Assembly: GCF_009792295.1 (NCBI RefSeq)
Contig: NZ_CP039934.1
Location: forward strand, 2,624,501 to 2,688,500
Source: Myroides fluvii
Lineage (GTDB): Bacteria; Bacteroidota; Bacteroidia; Flavobacteriales; Flavobacteriaceae
Reading direction: 5' to 3'
Length of the DNA: 64,000 nt
In this document: piece after piece, positions 45,917 through 54,997 of the stretch
How the letters are laid out: each line of letters begins with the position of its first letter
How positions within the stretch are numbered: position 1 is the first letter of the stretch
Program-made: the position numbers and the translations under genes
The notes under the pieces: generated by a model
What the model was told of the DNA's origin: nothing
Seen by the model: only the letters and a program-made list of their open reading frames with translations
Database searches by the model: none

Positions 45917-47221
45917 ATGGAAGAAATTGTTTTATTTTGGTTTCGTAGGGATATTCGTTTGCATGATAATGTAGGCCTCTATCATGCCGTTCAATCAGGG
46001 AAAAAAGTACTGCCACTATTCATTTTTGATCCAGCTATTCTTGAACAATTTCCCTCAAAAGAGGATAAACGTATTCCTTATATTTATGGTGCTTTAGAAC
46101 ACATCAATCGCGAGTTGGATGGCTATAATAGTCAAGTGTTTGTCTATCACGATTCCGTGTTGGCTGTTTTTGAAGAATTGATACAAACGCATGTTATTTC
46201 GGCTGTTTATACCAATACTGATTATGAACCTGAAGCAATGAAACGGGATAACACAGTTCAAATGCTACTAGCGCAAAAGAATATTCCTTTTTACAAGTAT
46301 AAAGATCAAGTGATTTTTCATCAGGATGAACTGCTGAAAAGTGATCATACGCCTTATAAAGTCTATACACCTTATGCAAAACTATGGCGAAGTAGATTGA
46401 CGGAACAGGATTTACACGCTTGGACAGTAGCGTTCAAATCGGATTATTTTGTCGCTAAAAAAGAAGGTCAAATTTGGCCTAGTTTAAAGCAGTTAGGTTA
46501 TTTAGAAAGGGAAGTGGTTTCGTTTGAAGCGCCTGATTTTGATTCGGTTATTATTCAGAATTATACAGCTAATCGCGATTTTCCAGCCTTAGATGCCACG
46601 ACGCGTTTGGGGATTGCCCTGCGTTTTGGAACAGTGTCTATCCGCGCTTGTGTGAGACAGGCTTTGCATAACAATGAAACTTGGTTGAGTCAATTGATTT
46701 GGAGAGAGTTTTTCATGGCTATTTTATATCATTATCCACATTCGGCGCGAATGTGTTTTAAAAAGGAATATGAAAATATCCAATGGCGAAATAATGAAGG
46801 GGAGTTTGAGGCTTGGTGTAAAGGAGAAACAGGCTATCCTCTAGTAGATGCAGGAATGCGAGAATTAAATGACACAGGTTATATGCACAATCGAGTACGC
46901 ATGGTTGTCGCTAGTTTTTTAGTGAAGCACTTGTTGATTGATTGGCGCTGGGGAGAAGCGTATTTTGCGCAAAAATTAAAAGATTACGATTTAGCACTTA
47001 ATGTAGGCAATTGGCAATGGGCCGCAGGATGTGGTTGTGATGCAGCACCGTATTTTAGAATTTTTAATCCAGCTGAACAACAAAAGAAATTCGATAAAGA
47101 GAAACAGTATATCAAACGATGGGTACCCGAATATGAAACGGATACGTATGTTGACCCTCTTGTAGAACATAAATTCGCGAGAGAACGAGCATTACTGGCT
47201 TTTAAACAAGCATTGAAATAA
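45917..47221 (+). CDS. phr: Deoxyribodipyrimidine photolyase (cryptochrome/photolyase family)
   Basis: 434 residues from ATG 45917; the longer frame starts with ATT inside the preceding terminator. N-terminal antenna domain: IVLFWFRRDIRLHDN, LPLFIFDPAIL. C-terminal FAD domain: LIWREFFMAILYHYP, GYPLVDAGMRELNDTGYMHNR, MVVASFLVKHLLIDWRWGE, and NVGNWQWAAGCGCDAAPYF with the electron-transfer Trp and substrate-binding residues of class I CPD photolyases. It repairs UV-induced pyrimidine dimers using blue light. The amidase gene follows after 22 bp, perhaps co-transcribed. Confidence 0.94.
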   Translation: MEEIVLFWFRRDIRLHDNVGLYHAVQSGKKVLPLFIFDPAILEQFPSKEDKRIPYIYGALEHINRELDGYNSQVFVYHDSVLAVFEELIQTHVISAVYTNTDYEPEAMKRDNTVQMLLAQKNIPFYKYKDQVIFHQDELLKSDHTPYKVYTPYAKLWRSRLTEQDLHAWTVAFKSDYFVAKKEGQIWPSLKQLGYLEREVVSFEAPDFDSVIIQNYTANRDFPALDATTRLGIALRFGTVSIRACVRQALHNNETWLSQLIWREFFMAILYHYPHSARMCFKKEYENIQWRNNEGEFEAWCKGETGYPLVDAGMRELNDTGYMHNRVRMVVASFLVKHLLIDWRWGEAYFAQKLKDYDLALNVGNWQWAAGCGCDAAPYFRIFNPAEQQKKFDKEKQYIKRWVPEYETDTYVDPLVEHKFARERALLAFKQALK

Positions 47222-47243
47222 AAACTTATAAAATCCTTTAACT

Positions 47244-48299
47244 ATGAAAAAATGGAAAATTTGGGTAGCTAATTTAGCTTTAGCAGCCTTTTTACTACCA
47301 GTAGCATCAGATGCTTATGCGTGTACCCGAGTGGTATACAAAGGGCCTAAAAATACAATTATCACCGCGCGTTCGATGGATTGGAAAGATGAAATTGATC
47401 CGAATATTTGGGTGTTTCCAAGAGGAATGGAACGCACAGGGGAAGTTGGAAAAGCTTCTGCGAAATGGAAATCAAAGTACGGCAGTGTGATTGTTTCTGC
47501 TTTTGATATCGCGACAACAGATGGAATGAATGAAAAAGGTCTAGTAGCGAATATTCTGTGGTTAGTTGAATCTCAATATCCTGATTATGATCCAAATGGA
47601 AAGCAAAAAGGGATGAGTTTGGCGATTTGGGCACAATATGTATTGGATAATTATGCAACAGTTGCTGAAGCAGTTACTGATTTACAGAAAAATCCAATCG
47701 CTGTTGTTACTGCAAATACACCCGGACGTACAACTTTAGCTACAGTACACTTAACCATGTCAGATGCAAAAGGAGACAATGCGGTGTTGGAGTACATCGA
47801 TGGAAAATTAAAAATCTACCACGATCCTTCGTACACAGTAGTTACAAATTCACCAACGTATGATAAACAGTTAGCTATTCGCGATTATTGGGCATTCTTA
47901 CCAGGAAATCAAGTATTGCCAGGAACAGGACGATCAGAAGATCGCTTTGCTCGTGCATCATATTATGCTACGGCTGTAGATCAAAGTGACGATACAATGG
48001 TAGCCCTTGGATCGGCATTTAGTGTGATTCGCAACTGTTCGGTTCCTTATGGTGTTCACATTGAGGGATACCCGAACTTATCTTCAACCAAATGGAGAGC
48101 AGTATCAGATCAGAAAAATTTAGTGTACTATTACGAAGATCCCTTGACTTTATCACCGTTGTGGTTGGATTTGAAAACATTGGATTTTGGCGAGAAAAAC
48201 AAAGTGAAAAAACTTGATGTTTCACAAAGACAACAATATTTTGGTTTATCGAATGACAAATTAGTAGAGAGTAAACCATTCCAATTTATGGGAATTTAG
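47244..48299 (+). CDS. Secreted Ntn-hydrolase, choloylglycine hydrolase/linear amide hydrolase family
   Basis: 351 residues. The signal peptide ends Ala-Tyr-Ala at residue 26, so cleavage exposes Cys27 (CTRVVY) as the N-terminal nucleophile, the activation expected of this family. Other family positions are visible: Arg29, Asp in RSMDWKD, VTNSPTYDKQ with the Asn, and Arg in GTGRSEDRFARA. Members hydrolyse C-N bonds of bile salts, penicillin V or N-acyl homoserine lactones. Active in the periplasm or outside the cell. The substrate cannot be deduced. A second small Cys (Cys in IRNCSV) is probably structural. Confidence 0.9.
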   Translation: MKKWKIWVANLALAAFLLPVASDAYACTRVVYKGPKNTIITARSMDWKDEIDPNIWVFPRGMERTGEVGKASAKWKSKYGSVIVSAFDIATTDGMNEKGLVANILWLVESQYPDYDPNGKQKGMSLAIWAQYVLDNYATVAEAVTDLQKNPIAVVTANTPGRTTLATVHLTMSDAKGDNAVLEYIDGKLKIYHDPSYTVVTNSPTYDKQLAIRDYWAFLPGNQVLPGTGRSEDRFARASYYATAVDQSDDTMVALGSAFSVIRNCSVPYGVHIEGYPNLSSTKWRAVSDQKNLVYYYEDPLTLSPLWLDLKTLDFGEKNKVKKLDVSQRQQYFGLSNDKLVESKPFQFMGI

Positions 48300-48320
48300 T
48301 TTCAATTTGAATCGGAAGAT

Positions 48321-48353
48321 AAAAAAGCAATGCAATACCGCATTGCTTTTTTT
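48321..48353 (+). terminator. Terminator after the Ntn-hydrolase gene
   Basis: GCAATGC (48327-48333), loop AATACC, GCATTGC (48340-48346), with A6 before and T7 after the stem. It lies 21 bp after the stop codon. Confidence 0.88.
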
Positions 48354-48392
48354 ATGGAAACGCATTTGAAAGAGAAATAGGTTAGAAATGCT

Positions 48393-48400
48393 TAACTTTG
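48393..48400 (+). promoter_or_regulatory. Putative -7 element before the tyrosine phosphatase lipoprotein gene
   Basis: TAACTTTG fits TAnnTTTG exactly and lies 24 bp before ATG 48425. The best upstream partner is TTTG at 48365-48368, but the 24-bp spacing is longer than the usual 17-21 bp. Confidence 0.4.
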
Positions 48401-48424
48401 AGAAAGGTTAATCCAAAATGAATT

Positions 48425-49405
48425 ATGAAAAAGTATAAATTACTGTTTGTTGTAGGTGGAATGTTGCTGTTGAGTAGTTGTTCGTATAAACACGCGTATC
48501 AACCAATTGTATTTTCTAAATTAGATACAACAGCCAATTATGAGGCTTTGACCGAGCGTTATGCAAGCGGGGAAGAAACGAACTATATACCTAAGAAAGA
48601 GCAAAAAGAATTATATCAAGGCGTAAATGAAAAGGTAGCCATTCAAGATGTAGCCAATGTGCGCGAATTAGGTGGTATTATTACCCAGGATCAACGCGTA
48701 ATTAAGGCAGGACATTTTTACCGCAGTGGTCATCTGGGTAAATTAAAAAAGAAGAATTTCAAAACGTTAGAACAATATAATATTACACAAGTCATTGATC
48801 TAAGGACAGACAGAGAGATTAAAAAGCATCCCGATCGCTTACCTTCAACTATTCAATATTACAACGAACAAGCCTTTGATGATTCTGAAGATATGTTTAG
48901 TAAAGCTAGAAAAGAAGTTTTGAAAGGACGTGTCACAGTTGAAGAATCAAATAAAGCAGTCGAGGATTTTTACGGTATTTATGTATTGGATAACCCGCAG
49001 AAGATTCGCGAGATTGTTGTGCGCATGTTGGATAGTGATCAAGCTACTCTATTTCACTGTTCAGCAGGAAAGGATCGCACGGGGATGATTGGTGCCATTG
49101 TATTGAGTATTCTCAACGTTGATCGAGAAACGATTATGGAAGAGTATTTATTATCTAATAACGGGCGTGTGGACGATGTGTCAAGTCGAATGAAATTAGC
49201 GAAATTTGGGAAGTTTCTCTTTCCGAAAATAGACTATGAAGTAATTGAGAACTTTTCGTGGATTAAGCCCAATTATTTAGAGGCGATGTTTGCGGCTATA
49301 GAAACAAAATATGGCTCGATGGATTCATATATCAAAGATGGATTAGATATTTCAGATGCACAGCGTCAGGCGTATATCGCTAAACATACCGTAATTTTAG
49401 AGTAA
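48425..49405 (+). CDS. Lipoprotein tyrosine-protein phosphatase (Y_phosphatase3 type)
   Basis: 326 residues. Lipoprotein signal with lipobox LLSSC (Cys19), so likely membrane-attached in the periplasm or at the surface. The phosphatase domain runs ~75-300: the early NVRELGG motif, RSGHLGKLKKKNF, the WPD-like IDLRTDREI region, and the P-loop HCSAGKDRTGMIGA with catalytic Cys-X5-Arg. This matches atypical bacterial phosphatases acting on phosphotyrosine or phosphoinositides. An extracytoplasmic location is unusual for control of internal kinases and suggests nutritional or host-directed dephosphorylation. It has its own promoter-like element and sits 31 bp before the DUF2461 gene. Confidence 0.9.
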   Translation: MKKYKLLFVVGGMLLLSSCSYKHAYQPIVFSKLDTTANYEALTERYASGEETNYIPKKEQKELYQGVNEKVAIQDVANVRELGGIITQDQRVIKAGHFYRSGHLGKLKKKNFKTLEQYNITQVIDLRTDREIKKHPDRLPSTIQYYNEQAFDDSEDMFSKARKEVLKGRVTVEESNKAVEDFYGIYVLDNPQKIREIVVRMLDSDQATLFHCSAGKDRTGMIGAIVLSILNVDRETIMEEYLLSNNGRVDDVSSRMKLAKFGKFLFPKIDYEVIENFSWIKPNYLEAMFAAIETKYGSMDSYIKDGLDISDAQRQAYIAKHTVILE

Positions 49406-49436
49406 ATTTGTCATTCAATCGTAGGAAAGAAAGTAT

Positions 49437-50111
49437 ATGAATCAGTTGAAACAAGAGCATATAGCCCTTTTAGAGACTATTGCAAAGAATAATAACAAAC
49501 CGTGGTTTACCGAAAATAAACCGCAAATTGACGCCGTTTTTACGGAGGTAAAGGGTTTTTTTAAGGCTGTTTTTGATCAAATGGCTGTCGTGGATGAGGT
49601 AGAGCTATTTCACGTGCACCGCTTATACCGAGATGTGCGTTTTTCAAAGGATAAAACGCCCTATAAAACTTATTTTGGCTTGCATATTGGAAGAAAGAAA
49701 CCTTTACTTCGAGGTGGATATTACCTGAATATAGAACCCGGAAAGAGTTTTGTTGGTGGAGGGTTTTGGGAACCGAATAAAGATGATTTATTGCGCATTC
49801 GAAAAGAAATTGCCTTGGATGATTCTGAATTGCGCGAAATTATAAGTCATCCACTATTTGTTCAAACCTTTGGAGGTTTAATGGGCGAGGAGTTGAAAAC
49901 GGCTCCTAAGGGCTTTGATAAAGAACATCCTGCCATTGATTTACTGCGCAAAAAACAGTTTTTGGTTATGCGTTCGTTTACCGATGAGGAACTAATCCAA
50001 CCTGACTTTATAAACGAAGTTATTCAAACTTTTGAAGTGATGAAACCCTTCTTTGACTATATGTCTGAAGTATTGACTACCGATGTCAATGGAGTGAGCT
50101 TATATGAGTAA
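49437..50111 (+). CDS. DUF2461 (TIGR02453) family protein
   Basis: 224 residues. LLETIAKNNNKPWFTENKP at the start, VHRLYRDVRFSKDKTPYKTY, GGYYLNIEPGKSFVGGGFW and LRIRKEIA are the conserved blocks of DUF2461. The family is widespread and cytoplasmic, with no assigned function. Length is normal. A TAAATTTG motif (49403-49410), overlapping the stop codon of the phosphatase gene, might be a -7 element but lacks a TTG partner. It is the last plus-strand gene before the intergenic repeats. Confidence 0.88.
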   Translation: MNQLKQEHIALLETIAKNNNKPWFTENKPQIDAVFTEVKGFFKAVFDQMAVVDEVELFHVHRLYRDVRFSKDKTPYKTYFGLHIGRKKPLLRGGYYLNIEPGKSFVGGGFWEPNKDDLLRIRKEIALDDSELREIISHPLFVQTFGGLMGEELKTAPKGFDKEHPAIDLLRKKQFLVMRSFTDEELIQPDFINEVIQTFEVMKPFFDYMSEVLTTDVNGVSLYE

Positions 50112-50141
50112 TGGAAAGAAGAAAGAAGAAAGAGGAAAGGA

Positions 50142-50297
50142 GTGAATTTTCTGTAGGAAGGAAATACGTTCTTGTAAACTAGAATCTAACAACTTCACAA
50201 AAAAACAAAAAAGCCAAAAGGAGAGTGAATTTTCTGTAGGAAGGAAATACTTTCTTGTAAACTAGAATTTGACAACTTCGCAAAAAAACAAAAAGGC
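50142..50297. repeat. Two copies of a ~70-bp intergenic repeat
   Basis: Copies at 50142-~50216 and 50225-50297 (83 bp apart) share GTGAATTTTCTGTAGGAAGG, GGAAATAC then TTCTTGTAAACTAGAAT, and CAACTTC then CAAAAAAACAAAA. They lie between DUF2461 and the hairpin terminator, just after a purine-only stretch (~50112-50141). No reading frame covers them. Four further copies occur at 54863, 59547, 59626 and 59712. Confidence 0.88.
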
Positions 50298-50360
50298 AAA
50301 ATACCCTAATCAAAAAGGTCTAAGATGTTACATCTTAGACCTTTTTGATTAGGGTATTTT
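50298..50360. terminator. Very long perfect hairpin terminator
   Basis: A 30-bp perfect inverted repeat (50298-50327 and 50331-50360) around a TTA loop, with the core AGGTCTAAGATG / CATCTTAGACCT. The outer right arm overlaps the stop codon (50359-50361) of the minus-strand gene. It is bidirectional and much longer than other terminators in the window. A homologue ends the duplicated gene at 54946. Confidence 0.9.
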
Positions 50361-53300
50361 AATAATTAAGTTGTACCCATCCACTTTTTGTTTTTCCATC
50401 ACTTTCAAGGATATAGAAGTAAGTACCTGCTGGTAAAACCTTACCTGATTTGTCTTTTCCATCCCATTGTTTGGTATATCCCTTGCCATGGCGATATACT
50501 TCCAAACCATTTCGATTGTATATTTTGATGGATTCAACTTGATGGTATGTTAAATCAAACGTATCGTTGTTTCCATCTCCATTAGGAGAAAAGCCTTTTG
50601 GAATAGGACAATCCTTGTATTGAATTGTAAAGGAATGTTCATTGGTACACCCTAGATCTGTTGTATCGTCTTTTGCGTAGATATACAAGGTTGTACTACT
50701 TGTTATTTCTGTTCCAGCAAATAATTCAATTCCCTGACCATTAGACTCTGTGTAATAGTGATTATTTACTCTGAGTGGAGGGAGGATGAAATTCTTACAT
50801 TGTACTACTTGATCTTCTATATAATCCACTTCTATTTCAGGATGTAGTAGTAGAGAGAATGAAGTTTCACTGATGCAATTGTGTTCGCTATTTTCAAGGT
50901 AAATATACAAGGTTGACAGTCCTAAAATATCATAGCGGTCTCCGCTTTTGAACTTTCTTCCTTGTCCTTGAGGCGCACTGAAATATGCCTCGTTCTCTTT
51001 TAGTTGAGGTAGAATGTATTGACTGCAAGCTTCGATATGCTCTAGCTGAGTCATTTTGATCGGCAGTTGACGAATAACTTCAAATGAATCGGTCTTTATA
51101 CATTTTGTATTAATATTTGTGACTTTGACATAAACTGTTCGGCTATTTTTAACTAGCAAGTCACTAGTTAAGGGCTGTGTTAGTTCAGGGTCAAGGTAAT
51201 ACTCTACTTCAAAATTAAAGTCTTCAATTGTTTGTAAAGTGGCAGTTATCGCTGCTTTATGTGAATCGATTTCAATAGCAACTTCGTCTTCTGTAGTTGT
51301 GCTACAGGTATAGAAATCAGGTAAAGGAGGTAAGGTAATATCATCTTTGATAAAGCTATATACGCGTTCTAATACTCGTTTATCCCCTAAGCATGAAAAA
51401 TAGGTTGCTCTAGCAGTATAGTTTACTGTTTCCTCTACTGAAATAGTAATTTCTTTATCAGTAGAATAAACTACTCCATCTTTGTACCACTTAAAATCCA
51501 CACTCGACTCGCCGTGAGGAATAAATCGCCAAGCTTCTTCAGTAGTACTCCATTGGTCTGTATTGCGTTGATAGGGTACATGGGCTAAGGTTCCATCGCT
51601 ATTTTGCATACCGAGTAAACTGTTGATATTTGTATTGCCATCATCTGCTATTACTAAAGGTTTGTTTTTCAGGTAAATCTCAATGCTATTAGTTCCTTCA
51701 TATAAGACTACTTGGATGGTCTGTAAATCCTCAAAATACACTGATATTGGATCCTGCTCTGCTAGAGGTACTTGATATAAATTAAAAACAAATGAACGAC
51801 AAGGATATTCACCGTATGTGTTATAGTTAATCGAATAATCTGCAATAGCTTGTGTAGTGTCAATAGCTTGCAAGGCACCAAATATCGCATTGAGATAAGG
51901 AGCTTCGCTTCCCGTACTAGCATTTGGAATCGGTTGATTTAACACCAGTGGGGTATTGCTGTTTGGTGTGTATCTTCCATTTGTTGTGGTACCCGCTATG
52001 CTAAACGTAATCGCTCCATTAGGGGATAGTAAAGCCTTGTTGTACGTTTGACCATAGAAACAAAAATCAAAACCTAAATCAATGACAGAAGACCAAGTGT
52101 TTGCTGCACTTAGCTCAGTTGTTTCTGCTCCAAAAAACGGATAGGGAGGACTAAAAGGGATCGACTCAATTACATAGTCATCTGTTTTTCTTGCTTGTGC
52201 ATAGTCAATAGTAAGCGTTTGTTTATGCGTTTCTTTTCCACATAAAATGTATTGGTTGTTTTCATTTTGAGGTAAATCGACTTCGCTTGCTTGAAGGTCA
52301 GCACAGCTATATGTATTGAAATAACCATAGGTTTTAGGGATAGACCAAATACTTTTACCGTCTACTCGGTTTTCACACCTTGAGCGGACATAGTAAGTAT
52401 AGTAACGTCCTTCTATAGGGTTTTCTACTTGCAGCACAGGATCATTATCCACTAAAATCCCCGTGCTTGTTTCTGTAGGAGGTGCTTGACCTTGTTCTGT
52501 AATAAAAACTTCCCATTGGGTAGCTCCCCCTTGAGGGGTCCAAGAAAGCTCAACAGCTGTATTTTGATTGATGAAGTTTGCTTGTAAATCCGTAGGACTT
52601 AAGCAGTCTGTTACCTTTATTTTTAAATTGTCGATGGCAATTGGAGGCTGACTAGGCATGTTTAACCCAGTGAACCATTGGAAATGCAAGCGCATCACTC
52701 GACCTTGCCATTGACTTACATTGACTACAAAGGATTCTGTTTGCCATCCATTTGAATTGAGATAATAGGGTTGACCAATATCCGTTTGGGTATTAGATCC
52801 CATGGCGGAGTAACTCAGCTTAAAGTAATCTTTAGGGAGATTGTTTATCATTCTTCCCCCTACGTGATAATCAAAAGATACCTCTATTTCAAGAGCGTCT
52901 TCAGGAATGAAAATATCCCTATGCGTACTTGTCCATTGATCTAGTAAAGCAAAATAGTTGTAGTTGGGAGTGATGTCATTAGCGATATGCAAGGATTTAT
53001 TCCCCGTTCTACTTATGACATTGCTTATAATCCAGTGATTATAGCGTTGAGTTAAGGGTGGACTATTCGTAGGAAACCAGTTATCCTCTCCTTCAAAATC
53101 TTCAAAATAAGGGAGGGTAGCAGGGGTTTGTTCTGTAGTAAATTGTTTCCTATACCATACACTTTTACCTGCGTTGCCACATATCCTTCGATAATAAATT
53201 GTATAGATAGTATTTGGTGTTAAATTTTCGAGTTGATAGGGAAACGTCACAGCAGCATGGGTTGGTGTGCTATTTCGATATAAGGTTAGATTTGAAGCAC

Positions 53301-54666
53301 CCATTGCGATAATTAAATCATAGGTAGAGGCAAGATCCGCTGAACTAATTTGTGCTGTAGTTGATGTAATAGAATTAATAAATACATCAGTATTCCTGCA
53401 ATTAGAATAACTGATTTTTAGATTGTCAATGGCAATAGGAGGTTGCTCTCCATTGGTGTTATCATTAACCCATTCGAAGATTAAGTAGTAATGAGGGCTA
53501 ACATCCCAAAAAGGAAACGGAAACTCGTTTCTAGTCACGGGAATTTCTAAGGAAACGGGAATAAAAGTGTTTGATTGTTCATGAAATGAGGGAGAAAATT
53601 GTTTAACACGATGAATGAGACGATTGCGAATAGGAACGCGAGGAATGTAATTATTACCCGGAAGGACAACGTAGATATTTAGTTTGTCTTTGTCTACCTC
53701 ACCCAATACGCGGGCATCAAAATCAACGTAAAGACTTGTAATGTTTTCTGGTAGATTGAAGGGGATATAGGTTAACGATACTTGTTCTTTTGTTGTGGTG
53801 TAGGTGTTGGTTTGCCCTTGATTATCTGAGATGTATAAGGCCTTATTTCCGCCATTATTCGTAGCGGTACCAATATGCCAAGCATTGGTATCGTCATGGA
53901 TAAAAGCAAAGGAAGATTCATTTTCAAAGTCGGTAAAATAAGGGAGGTTTATAGGTGTTGGCTCAGGTTGAGCGGGTGGAATATCTTCGATAATGACATT
54001 GGTGATGATAAATCTGCAGTTTTCACTTCTGTTATCTGCTACTCGAAAAGCTAGATTGATATCACCAGTAAATGCTTGGTTGTTCTCGTTTTTCAGATCA
54101 ACAACAATTTCTTTATAATCTCCTCCATAGGCATCAAAGTGATCAACGGAAAAAAGCTCATGTGTAAAATATTCTTCTAAGGGTCCTGTAGTAGAAAGTA
54201 ATACTTTAAAATTGAATTGGGCAAAACGGCTAGGTGTAGGTTGATCCTGAACAGCGTCAGCTATTTTATATAAAAATCGAAGGCGTTGATTTCCGGTTAG
54301 TTTTACTTTTGGAGAAATCAACCAGGCATCTTCTCGTTGAGTGAGATCATTGTTGATTAGAATATTAGCTGAGTTTGGGTTGTTTGTCGGATCAGCGGTT
54401 GGAGAATCTATCTTCCATGTAACCCTACTGGTGATTGGACTAGCAACAGACCAGCAAGAAACCGATTCACTATTGGAAGTAAAATATTCTATAAATGGGA
54501 GAGAGATAAAGGGTTGTGTACAATCCAAGTCCTCTGTTTCATTTAATGTTTGATTTAGTACAGTATACCCGTTTGTTTTATTTAAGGATAAAACTAGAAT
54601 TGGAATAAAAAAGAATGTTAAAATAGTAGTTAAAAAAAGTACTCTATGTTTTTTGTTTTTAATCAT
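50359..54666 (-). CDS. T9SS type B multidomain surface protein, copy 1 (1435 aa)
   Basis: Exported protein. A hydrophobic N-terminal signal segment (~10-28) is followed by several jelly-roll domains of the choice-of-anchor J / MAM-like kind, each opening with an LPYFTDFENES or LPYFEDFEGED motif and closing with PPIAIDNLKI (starts near residues 50, 235 and 520). Fibronectin-III-like segments follow (~430-515 and ~695-785: LSWTPQGGATQWEVFI). Beta-sandwich domains lie at ~800-1340. A gliding-associated type B T9SS sorting domain is at ~1350-1435: IPKGFSPNGDGNNDTF, SIKIYNRNGLEVY, LPAGTYFYI. Likely a cell-surface adhesin or binding protein with no catalytic signature. No PorP/SprF gene is adjacent. 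Confidence 0.9.
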   Translation of the reverse strand: MIKNKKHRVLFLTTILTFFFIPILVLSLNKTNGYTVLNQTLNETEDLDCTQPFISLPFIEYFTSNSESVSCWSVASPITSRVTWKIDSPTADPTNNPNSANILINNDLTQREDAWLISPKVKLTGNQRLRFLYKIADAVQDQPTPSRFAQFNFKVLLSTTGPLEEYFTHELFSVDHFDAYGGDYKEIVVDLKNENNQAFTGDINLAFRVADNRSENCRFIITNVIIEDIPPAQPEPTPINLPYFTDFENESSFAFIHDDTNAWHIGTATNNGGNKALYISDNQGQTNTYTTTKEQVSLTYIPFNLPENITSLYVDFDARVLGEVDKDKLNIYVVLPGNNYIPRVPIRNRLIHRVKQFSPSFHEQSNTFIPVSLEIPVTRNEFPFPFWDVSPHYYLIFEWVNDNTNGEQPPIAIDNLKISYSNCRNTDVFINSITSTTAQISSADLASTYDLIIAMGASNLTLYRNSTPTHAAVTFPYQLENLTPNTIYTIYYRRICGNAGKSVWYRKQFTTEQTPATLPYFEDFEGEDNWFPTNSPPLTQRYNHWIISNVISRTGNKSLHIANDITPNYNYFALLDQWTSTHRDIFIPEDALEIEVSFDYHVGGRMINNLPKDYFKLSYSAMGSNTQTDIGQPYYLNSNGWQTESFVVNVSQWQGRVMRLHFQWFTGLNMPSQPPIAIDNLKIKVTDCLSPTDLQANFINQNTAVELSWTPQGGATQWEVFITEQGQAPPTETSTGILVDNDPVLQVENPIEGRYYTYYVRSRCENRVDGKSIWSIPKTYGYFNTYSCADLQASEVDLPQNENNQYILCGKETHKQTLTIDYAQARKTDDYVIESIPFSPPYPFFGAETTELSAANTWSSVIDLGFDFCFYGQTYNKALLSPNGAITFSIAGTTTNGRYTPNSNTPLVLNQPIPNASTGSEAPYLNAIFGALQAIDTTQAIADYSINYNTYGEYPCRSFVFNLYQVPLAEQDPISVYFEDLQTIQVVLYEGTNSIEIYLKNKPLVIADDGNTNINSLLGMQNSDGTLAHVPYQRNTDQWSTTEEAWRFIPHGESSVDFKWYKDGVVYSTDKEITISVEETVNYTARATYFSCLGDKRVLERVYSFIKDDITLPPLPDFYTCSTTTEDEVAIEIDSHKAAITATLQTIEDFNFEVEYYLDPELTQPLTSDLLVKNSRTVYVKVTNINTKCIKTDSFEVIRQLPIKMTQLEHIEACSQYILPQLKENEAYFSAPQGQGRKFKSGDRYDILGLSTLYIYLENSEHNCISETSFSLLLHPEIEVDYIEDQVVQCKNFILPPLRVNNHYYTESNGQGIELFAGTEITSSTTLYIYAKDDTTDLGCTNEHSFTIQYKDCPIPKGFSPNGDGNNDTFDLTYHQVESIKIYNRNGLEVYRHGKGYTKQWDGKDKSGKVLPAGTYFYILESDGKTKSGWVQLNY

Positions 54667-54777
54667 TTTTACATTTTTTAAATAAAATTATATAAATATA
54701 ATATAAATAATAATTTAAAAATGTATTGTTTTTTGTTTGTTGTGTTTTTGTGGTGTTGTTTTGGGTTAATAAAGGTT

Positions 54778-54791
54778 AAAGAGGAAAGAAG
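54778..54791. repeat. Single 14-bp polypurine unit upstream of copy 1
   Basis: AAAGAGGAAAGAAG occurs once here, 112 bp upstream of the ATG at 54666. The same unit is present three times at the equivalent place upstream of copy 2 (59432-59473). Confidence 0.8.
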
Positions 54792-54862
54792 AAATCGTAA
54801 CGAAGTGAAGATTCATCGAACACTAAAACAAATATAAAATAGGTGAGATAAAGAGGAAAGGA

Positions 54863-54930
54863 GTAAATTTTCTGTAGGAAGGAAATACGTTCTTTTAAAC
54901 TAGAATTTGACAACTTCACAAAAAGACAGA
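54863..54930. repeat. Third copy of the ~70-bp intergenic repeat
   Basis: Sequence from GTAAATTTTCTGTAGGAAGG through CTAGAATTTGACAACTTCAC matches the copies near 50.2 kb with a few substitutions. It lies between the two tandem T9SS genes, upstream of copy 1 and just beyond the terminator of copy 2. Confidence 0.85.
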
Positions 54931-54945
54931 AGAACAAAAATGCAT

Positions 54946-54986
54946 AACAAAGAGGTCTAAGATGTTACATCTTAGACCTCTTTGTT
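54946..54986. terminator. Long hairpin terminator of the duplicated T9SS gene
   Basis: AACAAAGAGGTCTAAGATG (54946-54964), TTA loop, CATCTTAGACCTCTTTGTT (54968-54986): a perfect 19-bp stem. It is homologous to the hairpin at 50298-50360, with paired changes in both arms (AAAAAGG/CCTTTTT there, AAAGAGG/CCTCTTT here). It sits 11 bp beyond the stop of the minus-strand gene at 54998. Confidence 0.9.
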
Positions 54987-54997
54987 CTTAGGGTATT

